From Tetrastigma voinierianum (taxonomy: Eukaryota; Streptophyta; Magnoliopsida; Vitales; Vitaceae): DNA of 64,000 nucleotides. The stretch lies in the NCBI GenBank assembly GCA_016808115.1, contig JAEQBH010002957.1, positions 1-64,000 of the forward strand. The letters are read 5' to 3'. This document shows, piece after piece, positions 10,753 to 22,440 of the stretch (its first letter is position 1; every line of letters begins with the position of its first letter). Below the pieces are notes generated by a model, which saw only the letters and a list, made by a program, of their open reading frames with translations, ran no database searches and was not told the origin of the DNA. Made by a program: the position numbers and the translations under genes.

Positions 10753-12783
10753 CGCACGCCCTGGGGAACCCGGGGTCCGCTGACTACCCATCAACTCGCT
10801 GGAATATGCAAGTGGATGTCGGGTTACCCGACGCCACTGTAGGACCGCGTAGTCTCCTTGAATGAGCTCTACTCAAATACGTACCAGACATACCGTCCCA
10901 AACAATCCAATATAATCCCACACATGAGTAAAACGGTCTCTTGGGCCCATAATACAATACTCATCATAATATATCCAAACTATAAATCCAACTATATCCA
11001 ATAGTTACAAGAGTTCAAATATTTTTCACTCTTATACAACATATATTAAAATACTGAATTCTAATACATGTAAACATCATCAAAGCCACACCCTAGCTTC
11101 TAATCCAAATTTCAGATCGAGCCGTCCCTCGCACGCCCCGCACTGTAAAAGGTCCCACGACGGGTGAGCTAGTGCTTGGTAGGAGAATCGCCTAAGTGGG
11201 CTACTCACCACCTAAGTGCGCGGCAATGTCTAAAGTAAACACACATCCAAGCAAAATGCATGATCCTACTTGAATGTCTACATGACCAACTCATCCCGAA
11301 GTCTTCACTCGACTCTCTCACACCCGCCTAAGCCTTGTATGAGAATATTAATTCTAAACGAAATTATTTGTTTATAGTTGTGGTCTACTCCTCCGATCCG
11401 AGCGGACTGGCCTCCGATATTATATTTAGTGGATTACCCTCCGAGATATATTAATTAGGCCGTCTCCGACGATTGATATTTTTATATGTGGACTACCCTC
11501 CGATATATATCAATTGGGCCGTCTCCGACGATTGATATTTTAAGTTTGGACTACCCTCCGATCACTTAATATTTTTAGACAACCCTCCGAACCATTTACT
11601 ATAGACTCGTCTCATGCACTAACTTCTATAGTCCTAGGATGTTCCGGTGCATATGGAATGCATGTATGCCAATTCCAATACAGTCTAATCACATGCAAAT
11701 ATATAAACATGAATATACTCGCATAATTCCAATCACACAATCATGTTATGTAATTATACAGTTCATCACATCAAAATTAGCTCACTTGGGCTAATGATCA
11801 AACACGAGCAATTTAATTTAAATCACTCGACCAAACACATATTTTCATAAAAATATATATTGAAAACACTGTTTCGGGAATAGTGAAACCCTCGGTTACT
11901 ATTCCGGAAAAATCATAACTCAACGGTTCACTTAGTGAACTCGCAATCCACGGCCATTCCCGGCCCAATGCACACCAAGCAAACATTTAATGCACAAAAT
12001 AACATAAGCTGCAACCAAACAGCCCGTACCCACACACGGCTGCTCCAAATTTTGTTTCAAAATCTATATCAATTCGGTCCTGGGTTTGGGACCGACGATA
12101 CCCCTCACGGCCTCATCCAACCTCAAACATCGACAAAACACTTAAAGAATAATAAAATCCAAGAGGAGAAACCCCTACCTCGAGTTTGTCAAAATCCACA
12201 ATCCCGGCATCACGCTAAGCCCTCTCCGCGTAGAGCGCTTCTTCTCTACTTGTCCCAAGACCGCCAACGGTTGATCGCTTAGATTTCTGCAGGTCGTCTC
12301 TCTCTCTAAAACCCTCAAAAGAAAGCCACTCCATCTCCCCCAAATGCCTCTCACGTTTTCTCTTTGTTTAAGCCGAGAAGACAAGTCACTACACGTTACC
12401 TTGTAATGACTTCAAACACCCCTAAACGACCATTATTCCTTCATTTCGTGATTTGATATTCCTGGGTGACTAATTTCTGCCATCCATTTCAGTTACTTAC
12501 CATACCACTTACAGACATGAAAGACATGTTATATGTGACTTTCACACACTAAATCATTTTACTAAGATCCGAAACGCGATGCCTCAAAATAATAACTCCT
12601 AATCGTCTGAATTTTACGAAAGTTTACGCAGTTAGCTAGATTTCACATCGATTCCAACTGGCAATCTCGTTTGTCATCCGAGATCTAGATAATTAATTCG
12701 AATTTTTAACCGAAATATAAAATGCAATCGGGGTACCACGACATTTCACTTTATTCCGTAAATCGAATTTCTCTAGTCTTACA
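10753..12783 (-). repeat. A1 5' LTR
   Basis: Matches the 3' LTR (3389-5403) over its length and ends TCTTACA. The first bases (CACGCCCTGGGG in place of TGACACCCCAA) are altered. AT-rich blocks are nearly identical between the two copies, while GC-rich words differ by small insertions and deletions. About 2.03 kb. Confidence 0.85.
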
Positions 12784-12991
12784 CTCGATGCGTGGATGTT
12801 CTGCTCTTGCTCGACAAAAACCTACGATCCAGCCTGGTATCTTAGAAAAAGGAAATTCATGAATTTAACGACATAAATCGCTTGGCCATCCGGCATCTGC
12901 AGTAATTTTCTATTGCTTCCTAAACTATTATGACAATTTTTGTTTTGTCATTTTTCAGCTTAAAATTACTAATTTTCTCTGTGCTCTCATA
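12784..12991 (-). mobile_element. L1: right part of the split LTR
   Basis: CTCGATGCGTGGATGTTCTG followed by CTTGCTCGACAAAAACCTACG matches, with changes, the family-A LTR word series CTCTCCGCGTAGAGTAGCTT / TTGTTCCGACAATTGCCAACG at 35875-35920. It ends TTTTGTCATTTTTCAG...AATTTTCT...GTGCTCTCA, which lines up with the S1 end at 17952-17994. The next bases TGTAT (12992-12996) would be the partner of CGTAT at 1579-1583 with one C-to-T change. Both parts together make 2.0 kb, a normal family-A LTR. Confidence 0.6.
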
Positions 12992-14360
12992 TGTATGGAA
13001 GTGGTGCCGAGTAACTCGGTGTCCATGGGTAGTTGGTACCGATCTCTGGCACCAAGATTAAGTGCAAGACCTACCTAAGACATAATTACACGGCTGACGT
13101 GGTCACAACTGACTCCCAGAATTAAAGGTCAAGCACATTTAGTCATATTGATCTCTATTATTCATGTTGCATCTTAGGTATTCATTAGTTTCATATTTTG
13201 GTTTGATAATATTTATTTTTTACTACTTTAATTTTTGAAACAAAATTGTTATTTTAAAAATAAATTTTAAAATATTAATGCTATATTAGCTATAAAAAGT
13301 AACGAAAAATAGTGAAATACACAAAAATAGATAAGGAAAATAGAAATAAGAATTAGAGTTAAAAAAAATATTTATTACTTTAAATTTATTTTCTTTATCT
13401 TAACTCATTAATATGAAAATTAAATAATTTAAAAATGCATGTTTTTTAACTAATATTAATTTTATTTAATTTTTCATAACATAATTAAATATAATAAATT
13501 AAATTTTTTAAAAATTTTTTATTATTGTCTAAATCAAACATAATGTTACTTTTTATATATTCAAATATGTTTTCTATCCTAAAATTTATAAGTATATTTT
13601 AAGAAAATAAAATAGAAAAATGATACTAAAATGCTTCTAAATTTTGTAGAATGGAGAAGGGCGTCTATTTATTAGTGAGACTTCTTTAGCTGAATACATG
13701 TTAAAAGAAATATGTAAAGAAGCGAAGTAAGTCATCGTGCAACATCCATCATTTTAATAATTTTTATTGGAAGAATTGTAGAAAGGACAATATGCCATCA
13801 TTTATAATTTTTTTATTTTAATCCTTCATGTTTCACGACATGACCTTTAAAAAAGTAAAAGAAAAAAACTCACTATTACTAAACCAAGCACGTACGGAAA
13901 GGAAGAAACACCTAAACGTAGGATTCCATCATCACCCCCAAAAGACATCTAACATAGAGCCACAACTGCTCCCAGCCTCTCGTTTTGAAAAAAATTTAAT
14001 ACATACAAATTTTTTAGGAAAAGACAACCACTTTCGCTTTCTTTCTGTATGACTCTTTCACCGAGATAAAATCGACCCCATACAAATTTATCAAAAGAAG
14101 ACAACCAATCTCACTTCATTTTTTGTACCACTCTTCCAACAGCTAAGGGCCCCCTAAGTTTATAACTAGCATATCATCATCACAAATAATAGTACTTCTC
14201 TATGATTCAATATCATATATATTTGCTCATCATCTGTTAGCTAAAGATGTTTAAATAAATAATAAAAAGGAGGTTGTGAGTTTGTGAGGGATAATTTTTT
14301 AAAATATAATTAAAAGTGTTTAGTTGTAAAAAAAATTATATATATATTATTAGTGTTAAG
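12992..14360. other. AT-rich flanking DNA, no gene seen
   Basis: Flank between L1 and A2. The first 250 bp have balanced composition and the rest is AT-rich with poly-T/A tracts. No frame shows a recognisable protein. A diverged direct repeat lies at 13998-14150. The last five bases, TTAAG (14356-14360), are the left target duplication of A2. Confidence 0.65.
13998..14150. repeat. Diverged two-copy direct repeat
   Basis: ACATACAAATTTTTTAGG...AAGACAACCACTTTCGCTT...GACTCTTTCAC at 13998-14062 is repeated as CCATACAAATTTATC...AAGACAACCAATCTCACTT...CCACTCTTCC at 14078-14140, spacing about 80 bp. Confidence 0.55.
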
Positions 14361-15910
14361 TGTAAGACTCGAAAAAATTCCAATTTATGGAAAAAAGACA
14401 AAATCGTAATTTCGATCAAAACCCGAAATTTTTTTAGATCTCGGATGATGAAACGGATCCACCGCTTCAATCGCCTCGCAAAACTGCAATACTGGCCGAA
14501 TTTCATCGACTCTCGGCATACCAAATTTGTATCGCTTCGAGCATCACATATCGAGGTCGTGAACGACATGCGACGACGGTGTCACTGAGGTAACATGTAC
14601 TCACGTTACTTTAAGGCTGCATTTAAAGAGAAAAACGAGCCAAATCAAGACTATATACTAAACGCTTCTGGAATCCAAGAATTTACGTGATTGTTTAATA
14701 AGAACGATAATAAGACAATTACCTATCAGCCATTTTCTTCCTTAAAGGTCAAAAGGAAAAACGTGATGAGAGGAAAAAATAGACGCAGAGAGAGATAAGT
14801 TATTAGAGACACCTTCTTCTATAATCACTACGATCCGACCGGGAATTCTTCTGCGACAGCATGGCTGTTTCACGCTTACAAACTGCGCTTTCATGGCGAG
14901 CTTCGACAAACTCCATGGCGCAGGCTCATCCTACTTGTTTTACTCTTGATTTAAGAGCTTTGTTGATGTTTCGGTTGGGTTGAGGCCTTGAGCAGTCGTT
15001 TGATCGGTCCCAAATTTTGGAACCGGAGTGTGAGAAATTTATAAGACCTATCAGGCAAATTCAGAATTCGCTTTATGGGTCAGCTTAAGTGTTTGTGTTT
15101 TAATTTGTGAAACAAATTGTATTGTGATGTGTATGAGGCCGAAAATGGCTATGAATTCGGGTTCACGAAGCGGAACCGATGTTTGGTGGTTGGCCGTGAA
15201 CAGTAAAACGAAGGTTTTACTGTTCACATGAATACTATTCACGAAATAAATTTTGTGAAAAAATGTGTTCGGCTGAGTAATTCAAATCGAATTGCTCGTG
15301 TTTATTAATTAGCCCACGTTAGCTAATTTTTGGTGTAATGGATTGTGAAATTATATAACATATTTGTGTGATTTAAATTATGTAAATATATGCATGATGA
15401 TATATTTGTACGTAGGATATAAATCATATGAAACGACATATCGCATTTCATATAAGACCGCAAATTTGTGAAACTAGGCATGGTCATGGCATTTGTTACG
15501 ATTTTATTTAAAATTTAAAATGGCTGGCGAAAGGAATTTACATGATGATTTTCTGAGAATGAGCACGGGAGACAACCCAATGACATTTCTGATGAGGACT
15601 ATGACTGCTTTCGAAGCTCTCCAACACATTCGCCTGAGGGTAGTCCATATTTTTACCTATTATCACGCAGAGTGTATTTCGAAAACAACAAGATTTGTTT
15701 TGAAAATAATGTTTTTCTCATCCATGACTTAGGCAGGTGTGAGGGAGTCGGTGAGGACTCGAGAGACGGCTGAGTTGATATATGCATATTCAAGCAGGAT
15801 CATGCATTTACTTGAATCGTGTTTATCGTGGGAGCATCAGATACGCGCACTTGTGCGAGAGTAACCCATTTGGGGTGGTGATTCCCACCATCGAGCATTA
15901 GGGCTCACCC
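14361..15910 (+). repeat. A2 5' LTR, segment 1
   Basis: TGTAAGACTCGAAAAAATTCC to CATTAGGGCTCACCC. It carries the family word series: ATCTCGGATGATGAAACGG, GACAAACTCCATGGCG, TTCGGTTGGGTTGAGGC, TAATTAGCCCACG and TAGCTAATTTTTGGTG. It ends at CACCC (15906-15910), the target duplication of S1. Confidence 0.88.
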
Positions 15911-17994
15911 CGCGACGCCCCAAAACCAGGTGTCCGTTGATTCACCACAACCTCATGGAAATCTATACCGCCTCGTATCACGAGACGCATACCTGAGTAC
16001 AAATGGCTACTTGGGACCATATACCAATGCTCATCAAAACATATACCCAACTATATTCCAATAGTTCAAGAGTTATTTCATTACTCTTAATACAAATACA
16101 TATTAAAATCTACAATTATAATACATATTATCCAAAAAATCAAAGCTATAACCCGACTTTCTTCAAAATCGGTCTCTAAGAAGAGCCGTCTTCTCGAGCT
16201 CGTAATTAAAAATGTTCCCTCGATGTGGTGAGCTATCGCCCAAGAGTGGAATCACCCTAAATGGGTTACTTCACCTATGCATATGCAATGTCTAATTTAA
16301 ACACACACTCAAGTAAATACGTGATCCTATACTGATCAGTCTAAATGCCTATTCATGTCCTCGAAATCCTCACGACTTCACACTCGCTGCCCACGATTAA
16401 AATATCATTTTCAAAAACAAAACTCTGCTTGTTCTTGAAAATATACTACCAAATCTCGCAAAATATTGGACCACTGAGGCGAATTGGCTGGGTGAGCCTG
16501 AAACAGTCATGGTCCTCATCCGAAATGATCTGTTGGCCCATCTCCCAACCCAATTCTCCGGAATATCATCATGTGAAATTCCTTTCGCAACCATGTCCAT
16601 TTTTACAAAAATCATGTCATGCACTCACACCTAACTTCTAGGTTACCTAGTGCATATGAAAATGCATTATGTCATTTTCAAAACCATTTATACAATATGT
16701 CAATATGCATATTCTCAATCAATTACAATTACACACATGTAATTCAACACATCAATCATCACCCAATTTAGCTTACTTGAGCAATTTACATTCTCATCTC
16801 CAATGGATACACACACAATTATATTCCATATAATTGTGACATCATGTTAACACGTCAAACATTAACCTGTTAATTTCTTTGATCAACCAACTCCCCAATG
16901 TAGCTCACTTGAGCAATTCGCAATATCATCTCCAGTGGCCTACACACACAATTATATTTTATATAATTATGTCATTATGTTAACACATTAGAATCATGTA
17001 TTAACCCCACACAACACAAGCCATTCTATTCAAACAATTTCAAGCAAGAATATACGGACGTTTTTTGGTCCACTACTCCCAAACCTGGACTATTTTTTAA
17101 TAAAGCCTTAAACAGAGCAAGTGGGTTGTCCATGGGCAAACTTACCATCAAACATTCACCTAATTTTTTGAACATTTTCATGGCCATTCCCGCTTCATTC
17201 ATTTACTAACACATAATTTATTGCATAAATTATGAAAACATCTCCCAAAGCAGTCCCTACACTGTCACGGACAGTCTAAATGTGTCCCAAAAATTTTCAC
17301 ACTTCGGTTCCAAGATTTGGAATCACCAAACGTCACCATGACCTCAAACCAACATACATCACAAAACAATTTAAATCAAGAATAAAAACAAGTAGGATGA
17401 AACCCCTACCCCACGGAGTTTGTCGAAACTCCTTAAAACCGGAGTCCATGCGTTGTCCTCTCCGTAGAAACAATTTTCCTTTTGGCTCAAGGAACTACCT
17501 GCTTCTGACGCCTAAACTCGGGAGAGAAGTGGCTTACTCTCTCACTAGAAATATCAAAACTTAAGCTTCTGTAAAACCGTCTCCCTCTGCACGTTTTCTT
17601 TTGCCTTTTTCATTTTGGAAAGACAACTATTCATGTCTTGTCTCATTAACTTTCCAAAATTACAATTATGCCCTTCTTCCCATTAGTTTGACTATTCTAT
17701 CCAATGGCATCATACCATGTGTCAACGTGGGTCCCACCTTGAGCTCAACTTAACTGAATTGGATCTTGACACATGGCACCCTGTGTGCCACTAAAAAATG
17801 AGCCAAGTGTCCCGCACGACGCCGCTTCAAAACGGTACCCCCGACCGTCTCGCACTGGGAGTAGAGCTAGATTTCGCGAGACGATTCCAACAAAGGAAAC
17901 TTGCTTCTTCATCCGAGATCTGAAAATTTTTGATTTTTTACCAAATTACAATTTTGCCATTTTTCATAAAATTGGAATTTTCTAGGGTGTCACA
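15911..17994 (-). mobile_element. S1: solo LTR inside the A2 5' LTR
   Basis: A single 2084-bp LTR in opposite orientation, CGCGACGCCCC (first base T changed to C) to AGGGTGTCACA on the plus strand, flanked by perfect CACCC copies (15906-15910, 17995-17999). There is no primer site, gag or second LTR, as expected when the two LTRs of an element recombine. It contains the family-A words CCACAACC, AGCCTGAAACAGTCATGG, GGTTACCTAGTGCATATG and AGTTTGTCGAAACTCC. Confidence 0.9.
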
Positions 17995-18180
17995 CACCCT
18001 GTCGATGGAATTATATTATTTCAGGTACAAGGAGTGCACGAGGAGACAACTCATCTTAGAGGCCAATACAGAAGAAAGCCGGGTTGTGGCTTTGGTTTTA
18101 TGATGTATACATGTATTAGAATTGTAGATTTTAATATATGTTGTGAAATAGTAAATTTTTAACTCTTGAAACTATAGTAT
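17995..18180 (+). repeat. A2 5' LTR, segment 2
   Basis: Resumes CACCCTGTCGATGGAATTAT, continuing the LTR exactly where segment 1 stopped; compare A3 59728-59760, CACCCTATCGAGGGATATTA. It ends ACTATAGTAT, where B1 was inserted. Confidence 0.88.
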
Positions 18181-18575
18181 TGTAAAACCCAAGAAAATAC
18201 TAATTTCCTGAAAACGGATAAAATGGTAATTTTAGTCAAAATCCGAAATTTTCCTAGATCTCGGATGATGAAACGGACTTCACCGTTGGAATTGTCTCAC
18301 AAATCATTACAATATGTCAAATTCCGCACCTAAGATGTACGGGATTTGCACATATTTCGAGGCAATTGGACAAATGAGTAAATGACAAGTGGCATGAAGT
18401 CCCACACCACATTGATACATGCAGGTAGGCTACGTGTCTAGAGAAAGTGGTCTTGCATGAAGGTAAATGTTAGTGGATGCTAGGTGTCTTGGATAGGCTT
18501 TTGCATGAGGAATTTAGGAAGAAAAGTGGGTTAGGAGACAAAGGAAAGTATGTCAAGAGACTCTAGATGAACATG

Positions 18576-18586
18576 CTCTAAATAGA
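18576..18586 (+). promoter_or_regulatory. Possible TATA-like element in the B1 LTR
   Basis: CTCTAAATAGA about 400 bp into the LTR; the same word occurs in the 3' copy near 26219-26230. Its position, ahead of the purine-rich stretch and GAGAGAGACTCCACC, would fit a retroelement promoter. This is inferred from wording alone. Confidence 0.22.
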
Positions 18587-19079
18587 CCCAAAACCGATCC
18601 CACGGGAGTGGGGAAGGAGAAAAAAAGAAAAGAAAAAGGACGTGAGAAGAAAGAGGAAGAAAAAAAGAGAGAGGTTTTAGAGAGAGAGACTCCACCTTCT
18701 CTAAATTTCCCGGCCAATCATACGGCTAAGCCAAAGTGAGCAAGAGAAAGAGTTCATCCTCACGATAAGGGCTTCATAGAGACTTAGTCGAGGAGTTTCG
18801 ACAAACTCCAAGAGGCAGATCTTCCTACTTTGGTTACTTTATACCCTAAGGGTTGTGTGGTGGTTGTTTTTCCCCTATAAATGTCCGTTGTATTTAAACC
18901 ATAAGAAGTCGCCACATCGGGGTAGCACAACGTAACTTATAACTCCTTGCAGGGAAATAGCGGGCCTTTGCAGAGTCCTTCCGTAAATTGTATCCACATC
19001 ATGAACTTGATGATAGGCTTTGAAATTCTCAATCGTGACCCTCTACAATTTCAAGTTATGGACTTTTTTCTCATAAGGG

Positions 19080-19330
19080 TCTCGAGAGGATGAGCCGTGG
19101 ACGTAGCTCATCGCAATAACCGACCTCTTCGGGTCGAGCCGAGCCTCCCCCCATGAGCCAGGCTGAGCTCTCCTGCATGAGCTGTGCTGATCTCTCCTAC
19201 ATGAACTGAAGCCGAGCTCTCCCGCATGAGCCGTGGCCGATCTCTCCCCCGCATGAGCTGACCTCTTGGGCGTAGCCGAGCCTCCCTACGAGCCCGCAGT
19301 GGATGAGCCGCATGAGGCCGGAGCCGACTT
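19080..19330 (+). repeat. GC-rich degenerate tandem repeat in the B1 5' LTR
   Basis: Seven or more copies of a unit of about 27-35 bp built on GCATGAGCCG-GCCGAGCTCTCC. The counterpart lies in the 3' LTR at about 26750-26960. Long frames are open on the opposite strand only because the repeat lacks stops there. Confidence 0.7.
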
Positions 19331-19379
19331 TGATTGCCTTTCCGGTCGCGCCGCCAGTGGAATGAGCTCGGGCCGCTAA

Positions 19380-19800
19380 CTTCGATGACCATAACTTCCT
19401 CGTCTCAAGCTCGCTTATGAGTTCTGGGACTTACGAAAACCATTCGAGTTTAAAATCCAACCACATACGGACAATATAATATGAGCTCATATTTGGTTCC
19501 CGAAATAGACGGTGTTATGCAGGTACTACTTCTGCCTCCGCACGCCGCCACGCCATAAATGTGAAGCGGCCAACTTGACGACCATAACTTCCCATCCGGG
19601 TTCGCTTTTACAGCTTCGACTCCATGGAACCCATTGAGTCACCCCAACCAAACCCCTTTTAGGGCAAGGTGTCCGAGTCACTGGAAATGGCCGTCCGATC
19701 GCAAGGTAGGTCAGTCCTGCAAGATCGTTAGTCATGTGACCTCCAACTTCTAAGGTCATAACTTTATTGGGTCCGAATTCCGATTCAGATGTTCTCGACC
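19380..19800 (+). repeat. Three-copy direct repeat (CCATAACTT unit) in the B1 5' LTR
   Basis: Units begin near 19381 (GATGACCATAACTTCCTCG), 19574 (GACGACCATAACTTCCCATC) and 19747 (TTCTAAGGTCATAACTTT), spaced about 175-195 bp, each followed by a TCCG-type word and a TATGGA/CATGGA-like word. The 3' LTR has the same three near 27028, 27203 and 27388. One related copy appears inverted in the B2 LTR near 45110-45190. Confidence 0.6.
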
Positions 19801-20928
19801 CAACCTATCAGTCAATATTGCAGCCATGCCTCTTATGGAGGAGTCGCCAATCATACAGGTTAGTGCGTTGTCCAAGAATTTGTGTTATGGCTTGGAGTTG
19901 GATAACATGCAAGGTGGAATATGACATGTTGATATGTGCCGATGACATTTTAACAGTATGTTAAGCTTAAATATGAAGAATGGATAAATATGCATGAGTA
20001 CGCAGCATGGATGATTATATATATGCAATTAGCATAATAGTGCGCCGCACGCGTACCGAACACCATCGCATGACATGGGTTTGAGTATGGTGCGGATCAA
20101 GACCGGTTAGGTGTTCTATGGTGTCATGGGCAATACGCTATGGGTCAAAACTGCGGTATGGTGTTGATTGGTGACTCGCAATGGACAAAGTCTAAATGAG
20201 TCACACGGTTTCAAAGGAATGAAAATAAAATATACGTGTGTCAAGTATAACAAGATGGGGTAGATCCTCAGGAGAAAGACCCAAATGTTATTCACTTCGC
20301 TAGGACATGAATCCCGACGATGTAAGTTTGAAAATGTTGGAACCGACAAGACGGTGTCCGTAGTGAAAAACCCAAAAACTGCGGGCCCACAAATGCATAA
20401 ACACACGCAATTTGATCAAATCAAATGAGCATTGGAGATTTTTCCAATGGGTTACAAATTTTTAAAAGAAAACAAAAAAAATTTCTTATTTTAGAAAAGG
20501 TCAATATGAACAAATGACGGCTTGTATTTCACACTTGCCCAAGTAGGTGTGAGGGAGTCGGAGAGTGACTTGTGATAATGGGCAATGAGGACATTCATGC
20601 ATTTGATGACCATGTAGGTATCTTACTTGAATGTGTGTTTTTTGTGTACCATTGCATGTGCACTTAGGTGGGGAGTAACTTGTAGGAGATTATCACCATC
20701 AATTTGTCACCCCGCCGTGGGACCCCCTTTTAGGTAATACTCTGCAGTTAATTTTACGCTCCATCGAGGTCGTGGAGTACGAAGAAGGCCTGCAAGGTTG
20801 TGGTCGAGAAGCATTTTGTAAATGTAATAGAACAATATAGTTTTATATATTTTGGTATGTAAAAGAGTTGTACATCAAACTCTTGTATGAGAAAAAAAAT
20901 GACCCCTGTACCTGGGCGCCACAAGCTT

Positions 20929-20939
20929 TGGTATCGAGC
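20929..20939 (+). promoter_or_regulatory. B1 primer binding site (tRNA-Met type)
   Basis: TGGTATCGAGC, one base short of the TGGTATCAGAGC in A2 and A3, five bases after the LTR end, followed by CTAGGTATA as usual. Confidence 0.8.
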
Positions 20940-21318
20940 CTAGGTATAATGAAATTTAGGGCCCGGTGGGGCATGGGTCTAAAACATTTGTTGATGAGTA
21001 GGAACTTCATAACTTGGTATAGCCTGGTGTTGAGCTTGAGTTATGGTTACTTAGTGCTCGGAAATTGGATGTTCAGATCATAGTTGGGTATCAAGGTTTA
21101 GGTAGGAGGTTGTCTAATAGTCCACGGGACAGGATTAGATCATTACATGCATTGTGTGTTTTGGTGTGTATACTTTGATTGTATGTGCGTGATTGGGTGT
21201 TACAAATTTTATTGAATTATATACGTGGTTGATGTATGTGGAAAACAAGGAACACTAGGGGTTCGAAAAACATAATGAACATGGAAATTTCATAACTCTT
21301 TTGCCATTTGGCATGTAG
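20940..21318 (+). other. B1 leader
   Basis: Short untranslated leader with no coding sense. The word ATAGTTGGGTATCAAGGTTTAGG at 21080-21103 recurs inverted in the B2 leader (60757-60789), which supports common family membership. Confidence 0.6.
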
Positions 21319-22440
21319 ATGGCTTAGTCAAGGATCTAGGAGCGTAGAGGTCGCCACGAGGTCTTAGCCCAAAACCCCCGGTCTTGGATCGGCTGCCTTC
21401 ATAGAGGATATGGCGCTATGAGAAGACGCACGTGCCGATGCGCCAGAGGTCAAGGAAGTGCCAAAAGAACCTCCAAGAGGTTCAAGGCACATCATCCTCC
21501 GACAAACCGAGATGGTGGGACCCAATGGTAGCCGACCATTGGTTCCGTCAGATTGAGAGGATTCTCCGGGTCATGGAGATCAAATTCTCCGAGACATTCT
21601 GATTATGCTAGCCATTCCACTGAGGTGAGTCCCGTGATTCAGGAGAGGTCACCACTTCCGTGAACTCGAGACTATGATACGGGACGATTTTCGCAGGTTA
21701 TTCATGGGAACATTTTCTGGCTCCAGACATGAGAAGGTCTCAGAGAGTTCCTTGAGCTGAGAAAAGGACTCATGACCTGCACTCGAGTACATAGCCGCAT
21801 TCACGTGAGTTGGCACGTCGGGGATGATTATGGCCAATGACACGCCAAAGTCAGAGGTTCGAGGATGGGCCGGCTAACCATCCGAGGCAAGATTGCAGGA
21901 CATAACCTACAAGACGTGGACTCGATGGTCAATACAATCTTGAACATTGAGCGACGAGAAATGTACTGAGCATCCAAGATGGTGCTAGCAAAGAAGAGGA
22001 AGGAGAGCTTCACTTTCTTTCTCTAGTTCGGGAAATGTCGTATGGCTTCCAGCCATGAGGGTTTCATAGCCGCGCCATCGGGCCAAGGACAAAGCCAGTG
22101 TTCTGCACAGAGGCCAGCCAGACCGATGACATGTTTCTATTGCCATCACCGTATACAGAAACGGATTACCCGTAGTAGCATGGATCTCGCTTCGCCGATG
22201 CCAGCCCTGGCCATTAGCAGGGCAAAGAACGACACCGCTTGTTCCTCCACCCCCAAGATGGGTGCCCAGGAAACCAAAGATCAATCCTGCAGGTGTTGCA
22301 CGAGCACCTCTTGCCTCATAGACTGGCCAGAGGGGTCAGGGCATGGGTCGAGGCAGAGGATGTGGCCCATAGCCGGGACATCGGGTTCAGTGGACGTGTT
22401 TATTTATCACACCACCGACCGAGCAGAGATCGCTCGCCAT
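21319..22440 (+). pseudogene. B1 gag remnant
   Basis: The start at 21319 follows TGTAG, as in the gag starts of A2, A3 and B2. Near 21510-21580 pieces read GGTQW/ADHWFRQIERI and LRVMEI, the capsid N-terminal region shared with B2. Around 21700-21760 come FRRLFMGTFSG-like pieces, and at 21880-21960 the IRGKIAGHNLQDVDSMV-like stretch. CFYC at about 22132-22143 is the first half of the nucleocapsid zinc knuckle; the following H and C are displaced by a frameshift. Gag forms the particle that packages element RNA. Multiple stops and shifts are present. Confidence 0.75.

Larger units (their letters stand above)
3389..12783 (-). mobile_element. A1: chimeric family-A gypsy retrotransposon
   Basis: A 9.4-kb minus-strand element with two related LTRs (3389-5403 and 10753-12783), a polypurine tract at 5404-5425 and a primer binding site at 10736-10752. 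The order along the minus strand is unusual: gag N-terminus, protease/RT, gag middle and C-terminus with protease start, a noncoding block, then integrase C-terminus with chromodomain. RNase H and the integrase core were not found. It is inserted in L1. Flanks CTCTC (left) and CTCGA (right) share only CTC, so the target duplication is imperfect. All frames are broken. Confidence 0.85.
18181..20923 (+). repeat. B1 5' LTR
   Basis: TGTAAAACCCAAGAAAATAC to GGGCGCCACA, 2743 bp, matching 25813-28509. It shares the opening logic (GATCTCGGATGATGAAACGG) with family A but diverges after that. It has GC-rich repeats at 19080-19330 and a three-copy CCATAACTT repeat at 19380-19800. Confidence 0.9.

Noticed and set aside
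13828..14052. Possible small host gene of 74 codons in the A2 left flank
   Set aside because: No motif, AT-rich context and overlap with the diverged direct repeat; not supportable.
19108..19392. Open frame on the minus strand of the B1 LTR rich in Arg and Ala
   Set aside because: It follows the GC-rich tandem repeat inside an LTR; low complexity and no homologous domain.
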